Shown here: piece by piece, positions 56,532-64,000 of the stretch
Layout: every line of letters begins with the position of its first letter
Position numbering within the stretch: the stretch's first letter is position 1
Source: Tiliqua scincoides
Taxonomy: Eukaryota; Chordata; Lepidosauria; Squamata; Scincidae
Reading direction: 5' to 3'
Length of the DNA: 64,000 nucleotides
NCBI RefSeq assembly: GCF_035046505.1
Contig: NC_089822.1
Coordinates: 109,075,307-109,139,306 of the forward strand
The notes under the pieces: generated by a model
The model's input: the letters and a program-made list of their open reading frames with translations, nothing else
Told to the model about the DNA's origin: nothing
Database searches by the model: none
Position numbers and translations under genes: made by a program

Positions 56532-56827
56532 GTGAGTGTTGAGAAGCTGCTATGTGTACACATGTTCACACACACTTATGTACACACAGTGCACCTCTGG
56601 TTTCACCTTCTTGAACATACTCACATGTGTCTGTCCACTGTCATGTACTTGCAATGCGTATACATTTGCTCTGTCAAATTCAACATACAGTTCAGCAGGA
56701 CAGCTTTTGCTACAGCTTCCATATATGAAGGGGTGGGAATCCACCAGAAAGGGGCAGTGAAAACACAAATACGCTCAAGGCCAGGGTATCTTAAGGGTCC
56801 TGTATTTGCCACGCTCAGAGATCAACA

Positions 56828-56956
56828 CAGTGGCATAGCTAATGATCGTGTAGCCCGGTGCCAAGCTCAAAAATGATGCCCCAAAAGTGATGTCATGATC
56901 AGAAGTGACATCATGCCTGGGCTTTAAAAAATTATTATTATTATTATTATTATTAT

Positions 56957-56994
<38 letters not shown>

Positions 56995-57639
56995 TTAACA
57001 ATATTTGTATGCTGCTTTTCAACAAAAAGTTCACAAAGTGGTTTACAGAGAAAATCAAATAACTAATGGCTAATTAATTACATAAATAAATAAAAAGTGT
57101 GCCCTTATTGGTTAGAGACATTGTGCTGGGGTGAAGAGGGATGGTTATTCTCCCCCTGCTAAATATAAGAGGAGCACCACTTGAAAAAGTGCCTCTTTAC
57201 CCTGTTAGCCTCTATACCCTGTATATATGGAAATGAGATCTGACTCATATTAACACCTTATTGGTTCCATGCTGTATCGTAACAACATCTCATTGGCTCT
57301 CAGAACAGTCAGTCTCAACTCAGTTTTGAGTTGAGGAAATCCACTTTTTGTTCCATAAGGCAGTTGTGTTTTCATTTTCTGGCCATAACTTTTGATAAAT
57401 ACAGATATTCCAAATTGGTTTGTTTCAGTGCATTCTGTATTAAATTACCTTTCCAATAAAATATAACATAATTACTCATAACGTGTTATTATTCCTAACA
57501 TGATTATTCCTAACATGTGTTATTCATACATACCAAGGTTTTCACAATTTTCACTAGTGACAAGCTCATTTTGTGGCCACCCTAAAGCTCATTGCGCTGT
57601 GCAACTGCTACCCCCTGCACCCCCTTAGCTATGCCACTT
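56828..57639. mobile_element. hAT-like element (CAGTGGCATAGCTAA family) with nested SINE
   Basis: Ends CAGTGGCATAGCTAATG and CTTAGCTATGCCACTT are inverted repeats; GATCAACA (56820) and GATCAAAG (57640) are likely target duplications. About 56930-57250 is a reversed SINE (GTATGCTGCTTTTCAACAAA, AGTTCACAAAGTGGTTTACA) with a trinucleotide tail. Confidence 0.75.
56930..56995. repeat. (ATT)n/(AGT)n compound microsatellite
   Basis: About nine ATT units pass directly into about eleven AGT units, at the tail of the nested SINE. Confidence 0.92.
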
Positions 57640-58527
57640 GATCAAAGTGAATCAGTGCTTGTGAATCAGGCAGCTTTAGGTGGCATTAAAGACCTCTCTT
57701 GCATCCCTGCTTCGCATCTCTAGGGACCCTAGGAATGCATGCTAGAGGTGGTTTGGTGGGGAGCAGAAGGCAAGAGAGAGCAACCAGGAGGAAAGATTGC
57801 TGGATTTGTGTGAAAGGAGAAGCCATGGAAGGTGTGTAGTTTTGATGCGCATGTGCGATTTCTTTATTTCTGAAAAGGAAATGTACTTTCTGCCATGTAA
57901 AGTCACTGTGCTCTTCAGTTCCTCATTGTGTGGAGATGGGCTGCAGTAGTTCAAAGATTTTATACACTATATTACTTATTCATTGTATTTATATCCCACT
58001 TGACAGTTTCGAATAAAACTCTCATGGTACTTAATAAGAATGAAGAAAAACCACTCTGCACATGATCAGACACTATTCTGCTGATTTTTATGTAATTTAA
58101 CATTGTATGCTGGTGGAGGAGGTACGTCTGCTTCGCTTTTGCTGCCCCAGATGGTTCTGCAGGCGAGGGGGGGCACTTTACATGGGCATTCAACTCCTGA
58201 AAAACTTTCCGTTTTGCACCCCCCTCCAAGTATGCCGGTGATTCAGAAGGGAATTCCACTCTGTTACCCCAGGGTAGTGAGAATAGGATTGCTGTCCTAC
58301 TTAGCCTAATAGTTTACCTTTCTGATCACTGTGGGACGGACTTACTAAATGTAAGGGACTCTGCTACGGTACTACTTCTAATTTGTCTGCACGAAAATAC
58401 CCCAGAGACCATCTCTCTTCCTGTGAGCCTCACATGGGCCCTGCTCCTTTTGCCTTCACTGTGGGAAATTAGAATGACATGTACTCCAGTGGCAGAACTT
58501 TTAATGTGATAGCCTGGAGTCTGAAAT
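57640..58527. other. No recognised gene or repeat
   Basis: Within RASAL3 intron 3 by position. Short frames only. Confidence 0.4.
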
Positions 58528-58708
58528 AGGCCCAAATCCTAACCAACTTTTCAGCACTGGCATGGCGGTGTCAGTGGGGCATGTGCTACATCCTGCAGTT
58601 GGGTGGCACTCAAGGAAGCCTCCTCAAAGTAAGGGAATGTTTGTTCCTTTACCTCAGAGCTGCATTGCGCTTATGTCAGGGCTGGAAAGTGGGTTAGGAC
58701 TGTGCCCA
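58528..58708. mobile_element. Palindromic MITE (GGCCCAAATCC family)
   Basis: AGGCCCAAATCCTAACCAAC to AAAGTGGGTTAGGACTGTGC then CC. Body GGGGCATGTGCTACATCCTG and GGAATGTTTGTTCC. Confidence 0.75.
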
Positions 58709-59158
58709 TAGTTAAATATCTAGATTTTCAGATAGTACTTTCCTCCCTGATTTTAGAAAGAGCGCATGACCCAGCTTTTCCAAGAGGCCTTTCCATAGGT
58801 GTTTTACTTTGCATGTTTTATTGGATGACAAGTTTCAATATGCAGCTGCTGTTTGAGATGGAGTTTTTAGATTACTTGTACTGTTTTGTAAACGTGTTTT
58901 GTTTTTTCAGTGTCGTAATGCACTTTAAACTCTGGGAAGGTAGCAGTAAAATATGTTGCAAGAAATGAGTCAAATAAATAGGGGCTGTATTAAGTAGGTA
59001 AATGTTATGGTGTTCCTGCCTTGCAGGCCTGCAATCTGTGTTAGACAGACAAGACGGCGAGTCCAGGGATTTCTAGTGAGAGTAGCCCCCATGGCTGTGG
59101 GCCAAGCAGTGTGTTAAATTAGTCACATGGTGTGGCTCTAGAGGCCTGATTTTTGTAA
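58709..59158. other. No recognised gene or repeat
   Basis: An 88-codon frame at 58702-58968 matches no known protein. Confidence 0.4.
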
Positions 59159-59160
59159 TA

Positions 59161-59707
59161 CAGGTATAACCTAATTATCCACGGACTTTTTTTAACCTGT
59201 GGTTTTATCTCAAAGTGATGAGAAGGCCCCTTTAAATTAAAGGGAAAAAGTCATTTAACAATAGCCTCTGTAATGCTGAAGTGGGCATTCAGAGAGGGTT
59301 AATTCAGAGAAGGCAGCCAGCTGGCAATCTGTCAATCATTCTCCTTCCAGGCACTTAGAACAACTTCACCCCTAGGCAAGCCAACCCCCCCTTCCCTCTG
59401 AGCAAGTGAAAGAACGCAAGTCATTATCAGCTCTTCAGATTCTTTCCCTACGCTGGGCACCTTTCTTTCACTCTTTCATTCTTTCACTCGCTGGCTCTGA
59501 GTGAAGCCTTTCTAAGCGCCTGGAGAGAGACTGATTGATAGCTTGTCTGCCTAATGATTCTGTCTGACATCACAAAGGTCAGCAAGGCTGTTTTTAAATC
59601 ATCTAGCAAAGGGACATTGTTTTTTAAATGGATTTGCTTTAATGCAATTTTTGCCATCCACGTGAGTTCTGGGAACAGAACCCTTGAAAATAATGAGACT
59701 CAACCTG
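59161..59707. mobile_element. Tigger/pogo-like element
   Basis: TA at 59159-59160 and 59708-59709. Ends CAGGTATAACCTAATTATCC and GAGACTCAACCTG; the latter inverted (CAGGTTGAGTCTC) is like Tigger termini known from mammals. About 547 bases, no open transposase. Confidence 0.6.
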
Positions 59708-60082
59708 TATATATAGCGGGGTGGTGGTGATGGGTAGAATCTGAATCAAGACTGTAACAAAGGGGAGGGGAAGAGGCTTTAATTCTTTCTGCAACAGTGT
59801 TTCCTTCCAGTCTGACTCTCGTCCCCCAGCTATTATGTCCTATGGGAGTTTCCAGAATGGGACCATGGCAGGAACAAAGCCCTTTCTTTCCACACTGTCA
59901 GCCTAGTCCAGTCTACCCCCACAGCTGTGGTTTATGTTACAAAAATCAAGCCTGCTGGGCCAAATTATGGCTTTAGCATCATGTGTAGTTTGGCCCCTGG
60001 ATGAGTTTCTAGGCCTTTGCCTGCTGACTTCCCACACCTCCTGTACCACACATACTGCCACAGAGGCCCACAGACACTAATG
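59708..60082. other. No recognised gene or repeat
   Basis: Nothing supportable seen. Confidence 0.4.
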
Positions 60083-60309
60083 TAGGAGAGCCAGGTTCTG
60101 GTGTTAGAGCTGGAAGAGCCAGGTTCAAATCCTCGCTCAGTCACAAAATTTCCTGGGTTACCTTGGGCCAGTCACTCTCATTTAGCCTCACCTACCCCAC
60201 AGGGTTGTTGTGAGGATAAAAAAAGGAGGGGAGGAACCATGTACACCACCCTGAGTTCCTTGGGGAAAGGGCCACATAAAAATGTGTGTGTGTGTGGGGG
60301 GGGGGGGGA
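60083..60309 (+). mobile_element. MIR-like CORE-SINE with tRNA head
   Basis: The tRNA-like head includes a B-box GGTTCAAATCC (60113). Core CCTGGGTTACCTTGGGCCAG and CACAGGGTTGTTGTGAGGAT; tail CACCACCCTGAGTTCCTTGG then AAAAATG and a (GT)n/G run (60281-60309). Confidence 0.82.
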
Positions 60310-60578
60310 ATCTACTCTCAAACAAGGATGCCAAGCTACATAATTAATAACAAAGCTGCATTCTGACATCTAACCAATACTAGAATTTGAAAAACCAGTA
60401 AATAACCAGGCCCACAACTGCATTTTTCAGATATTATATTAAGGATGTGGGGGGGGGGGGAGCAGGATCATGTGCAGCATCCCTTCTTGTGTATTTGTTC
60501 AACCTTTATTTGGCGTAAGTATCTGGTAAATAAGGTCTCTCAACAGATACCATACCAAGAATAGAGACCTAAGCAATA

Positions 60579-60612
60579 CACACGCACACGCATACGCACA
60601 CGCACACACACA
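60579..60612. repeat. CA/CG-rich microsatellite
   Basis: Imperfect ACACGC/ACACAC repeat. Confidence 0.85.
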
Positions 60613-60639
60613 TGGGACTCACTAGCCTGGAAAGGCAGC

Positions 60640-61003
60640 TCATCTGAAAGAAGGAAAACTCTGATCCCAAACCTCCACTGCCTTGTGGCTACATCCAATT
60701 AAGGAAAAGGCTTCAGGAGTCAACCTCGAGGCAAAATCAGGAGCCAGAGTCCCTGAGGCAGTTCGCGGCTGAACAGAGTCACGTTCTGGCAACTCCTGCA
60801 ATGCCACTGGAACCAACCGTATTGGCTTCTGCCTTTCCATTGGACCATTTCAGTGACGTGGAGAAGGGGGATTTGCTGCATGGGTAACAGTCTATCCTCC
60901 ATATCTACTTTACCCAGGCTTCGCGCACTGGAGAGGACACTGTTCCAGAACCACTATTCAGAGTGCGATACCATAGTCTTCCGAGACTGAAGGATGCCAA
61001 CAT
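60640..61003 (+). repeat. SINE-like repeat sharing the tail of the 5S SINE
   Basis: Its last 34 bases (60968-61001, ATACCATAGTCTTCCGAGAC and on) match the tail of the 5S-headed SINE at 5201-5234 with two differences, but the preceding 300 bases are not 5S. Left boundary uncertain. Confidence 0.55.
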
Positions 61004-61121
61004 TATGTGCACACATAAATGTACACACAAATACATACAAACATAACATTATATGTATGTGCATATATTATTTTAAAAACAGAAAACAGCTGATTACAGA
61101 CTTTGCCAGGATGTGATCTAC

Positions 61122-63110
61122 TCAAAGATTACTTGGGACCAACAGCTTGGCTTGGTTCAAGTTACTCAGGTTTAGAAACTGTGCAACTGAAAGGGTTATA
61201 TGCTTGTTATCACCCCCCAGCAGGTATTGAATTATAGCATTCTCTGAATGCCTTGTCTTAGCACTGAGCAAGGGAGAGAGAAATTGATGTCTTAGCGCTT
61301 GATATTTAGGACAGCGCAGCATAATGTGCATAGATGATTCTACTTCGCCTAAGAAGCAGTTACACAAACGTTCTCCCCTGGAGGCATTTCTAAATCTGCT
61401 GAGTAGGTCATTAGAGGGGGTCACATTACAACGTGCCAGAGTGAAAGCCCTCCTCTCCGGGGGGCATATTAGGAGGGACAGATATTTTGGTTGTTGACCA
61501 AATGTAATGTTAAGTTGGAAATTCAATGGGGAACATTTTTTTTGTGCTGCGCCTAAAATCTCTTGCCTCTCTATGTCATGTAGTCTGGCTGTCATAAGCC
61601 TGATAATAACCTCAGGAGAGGGAGCCCCTTGTAGTTCAACCTCAAGTTCCATCTGTTGGGTTTTTTAATAGAATAGGACTAGGCAAGGAGTTATCATTGG
61701 GTCAGCCAACAGCCCCTTTAGCAGCAAATCATGATCAGCCCTGAAAAAGACTGTGGCCCAGTATTTTAAAAAACTGGACCATGCATGCAGCTCCAATCTA
61801 TGTTGACCTGACTCCAGGCAGAGTGCTGCATATGGAACACAATGTGGTAAGCCAAAAATTTTGTAAAGAAATTTAGATTGGACCCTTTCAATTGCATCAT
61901 TTAATGCCAGCATCCATACAGGGATGCCATATAAAATTTGAGGTATTACTTTGGCATTAAAAGCTTGCAAAGCAGCTGGTACGAATGAGTTGCCCCAAGA
62001 AAAGAAAAAATGAGTTACAGCTTGGACAGCTGGTTTGGATGAATTAATTGCAATCGAATGATGGGAGGATCAGGAATGCTTATAATGAAACCGAAGGCCA
62101 AGGTACTGGAGTTCCTTGACCTGCTGTATTAGTTTTCCATTGAAAATCCAAGGCTGTGGTTTCCATGAGTTCCCAAAAACCACTATTTTGGACTTTTCAT
62201 AATTGTCTGCAGAGAGTTGCAAGATATTCAATACAGGTTTTAACCAGTCTTTGTAGGCCTATTTTTGTACAGGAGATTAGAGCCATGTCGTCAGCATATA
62301 AAAGTAAAGGAAAGTATACTGATCCCAATTTGAGACAATGCATGTCAAACTTTGTTAGAAAGAGGGTCAAGTCATTGATGAAAAGAATAAACAAAATGGG
62401 TTCCAGCACACAACCCTGCTTGACCCCCTTGTTGATTGGGATTGGAGCTGAGAGATGACCCTGTGGAGATAATTTCACTTGGCAAGAGACAATTAGGTGG
62501 AGGACACAAATTAATTATAATAATCTTTTATCGAGTCCCATCTTCTCAAGTTTTTCCTAGAGTCTGTCTCTATCAATAGAATCAAAAGCTGACTTTAGGT
62601 CCAGAAATGCCACATAAAATCGAGATTTATTTTGAGTCACCTGTTTGAAAATTAAGTGGGACAATATTACACAGTGGTCGACTGTGGACTTGTTTGGCCT
62701 GAAGCCTGCTTGTTCTGGGCCTATGATGTTGTAATCGGATATCCAGGAAGAGAGTTTCCTCAGTAAATGGGATGTGTACATTTTCCCTGCAACATCCAGA
62801 AGGCTTATCAGCCTGTAACTGGAAGGAAAGTTCTTATTTCCTTTTTTGAAAATAGGGACCAAAATTGATCTAGTCCAGGATTCTGGAATTACTCCAAATT
62901 TATCAATTCTTGTAAATAATTCTGCAGTGATTGGAGCCCACCAATAAGGTGCTGCTTTATAGATATTGGATGGAATTGTGTCTGGGCCAGCTGCTTTACC
63001 CTGTTTCAGCTGGTTAATAATTGAGATGACCTCATCCAGCTTGACTGTGGGCCAGTCTGGGAGGTCTGGCAGGATACATGCCTTAACAACAGAGATAGAT
63101 TTAGATTCAT
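61122..63110 (-). mobile_element. Non-CR1 LINE, reverse transcriptase and C-terminal zinc motif
   Basis: On the - strand in order: fingers with KQGKAAGPDTIPSNIYK (about 63030), VPIFKKGN, NIIGPEQAGFRPNKSTVDHC and LDLKSAFDSIDRDRL (62862-62557), then KGVKQGCVLEPILF and YADDMALIS (62478-62197), VIPQILYGIPVW (61970-61665), and a C-terminal Cys/His motif CNCFLGEVESSMHIMLRC (61652-61122). Reading frame is broken between these blocks; the N-terminus is missing. The layout suits a Vingi/I-like or R4-like squamate LINE, and I cannot choose between them. Confidence 0.8.
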
Positions 63111-63165
63111 CAAAAAAAAAATTGATTTAAAATGTGATTCCCACAGATTAGCAGAAACTGTGGTT

Positions 63166-64000
63166 ATACATTTTTATTGAAATTATCACAATACATTATA
63201 TCTTCAATAGATTCAAATCAACAATTTTCATTTCAATCACTACCTTTATCCCATTTCTACTCCCCACCTCCCTCCCCACCTCAGACTTCCCACAGCGTCT
63301 TTTACCATTTGCAAATTTAATTATTTATACCAAGCTAAATTATACCAAATTTATTTATTACCAAGCTAAACTCTTGTTCATTATGTAGCAATTATTATCA
63401 TTCAAATAACCATAATAGACCCCTAACCTCCCAATTTTTCTCCAAATAAACTTTAAATTTATGCAATTCCGAGTAAAATTTCTCTGACATTTCCTCATTG
63501 AAACTTCTCGAGAGCTTATCCATTTCCATTATATACATCATCTTTTGTAACCATTCATCTATATCGGGGACTTTATCTTGTTTCCAGTACTTTGCATATA
63601 CCATCCTTGCTGCAGTCACCATATACCATAAGGCTCTATCATTAACTACTATTTTCTCCAGATTTAAACCTAACAGAAACAATTCTGGACTTTTATAAAC
63701 TGTATACCTTAGTACCTTCGTAACCTCTATATGTATTTCTGACCAGAAATGTTTTGCTTTTTTACACGTCCACCACATATGGTAGAATGACCCCTCATAT
63801 TCATGGCATTTCCAACATTTGTTTGATAACTTGTTATTCATATTCGCTAATTTTTTTGGAAGCAGAAACTGTGGTAATACCGATTGGCTCTTTATGAAAA
63901 ACAGCCTGATATTATTTGCCAAAAACTCTTCACATTTTTAGATCTAACAGTGTTAATTAAGAGTGACCATCTTACTTCTGCAATACGATGGATTGAAACT
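63166..64000 (-). mobile_element. L1 LINE, ORF2 C-terminus and 3' UTR
   Basis: A - strand frame 63922-63398 (174 codons) has CWKCHEYEGSFYHMWWTCKK then AKHFW, the Cys-rich C-terminal region of vertebrate L1 ORF2, with ARMVYAKYWK. The 3' UTR runs down to about 63166. The element continues 5' beyond the window edge. Confidence 0.82.

Noticed and set aside
63151-63876. 15-base direct repeat AGCAGAAACTGTGGT at 63,150 and 63,860
   Set aside because: Could mark a duplication, but nothing around it is shared, so chance or a simple L1 feature is as likely.
1-64000. CRISPR arrays, operons, tRNA genes
   Set aside because: None seen; the sequence is vertebrate, and the tRNA-like matches are all SINE heads.

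Overview
The window is vertebrate genomic DNA, most likely from a squamate reptile and probably a lizard. The evidence is a tRNA-derived Sauria-type SINE, CR1 LINE tails ending in TTCTTATG or ATTCTATG, a 5S-rRNA-headed SINE, an L1 3' part, and a dense population of hAT-like and palindromic MITEs. About 3 kb or less of the 64 kb is protein-coding host sequence.

Two host genes are recognisable, both on the + strand. PGLYRP2 (N-acetylmuramoyl-L-alanine amidase, a secreted peptidoglycan recognition protein) lies at 28,584-36,305 as four coding exons with matching splice phases, a signal peptide, and a complete zinc amidase domain (497 residues). RASAL3 (a Ras GTPase-activating protein of blood cells) starts about 9 kb downstream. 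Only its first three coding exons (45,191-45,611; 55,982-56,106; 56,447-56,531; 210 residues) are in the window, and the PH, C2 and RasGAP exons must lie beyond position 64,000. The same order and orientation (PGLYRP2 then RASAL3) is known at human 19p13.12, so the pair is an old linkage.

Layout: 1-28.5 kb has no recognised host coding exon. It is made of CR1 pieces, hAT MITEs with clear 8-bp target duplications, palindromic MITEs, a Sauria SINE, microsatellites, and one orphan CpG island at about 13.68-14.39 kb. 28.6-36.5 kb is PGLYRP2, whose second intron holds a nested stack of DNA transposons. 36.5-45.2 kb is intergenic, with a CR1 split by two hAT MITEs, several GC-rich palindromic MITEs and one solo LTR fossil sitting inside a MIR-like SINE. 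45.2-56.5 kb is the 5' part of RASAL3. Its 10.4-kb first intron carries a CR1 with a piggyBac-like MITE inside it, a 176-bp near-perfect hairpin, and a 1.2-kb CR1 copy. 56.5-64 kb (RASAL3 intron 3, if the gene is intact) holds a hAT element with a nested SINE, a Tigger-like element, a MIR-like SINE, a 2-kb non-CR1 LINE reverse transcriptase remnant and an L1 3' end.

The two genes share an immune setting (bacterial wall sensing and leukocyte Ras control), but nothing in the sequence shows joint regulation. Family names rest on recognition of sequence by eye; no database search was run.
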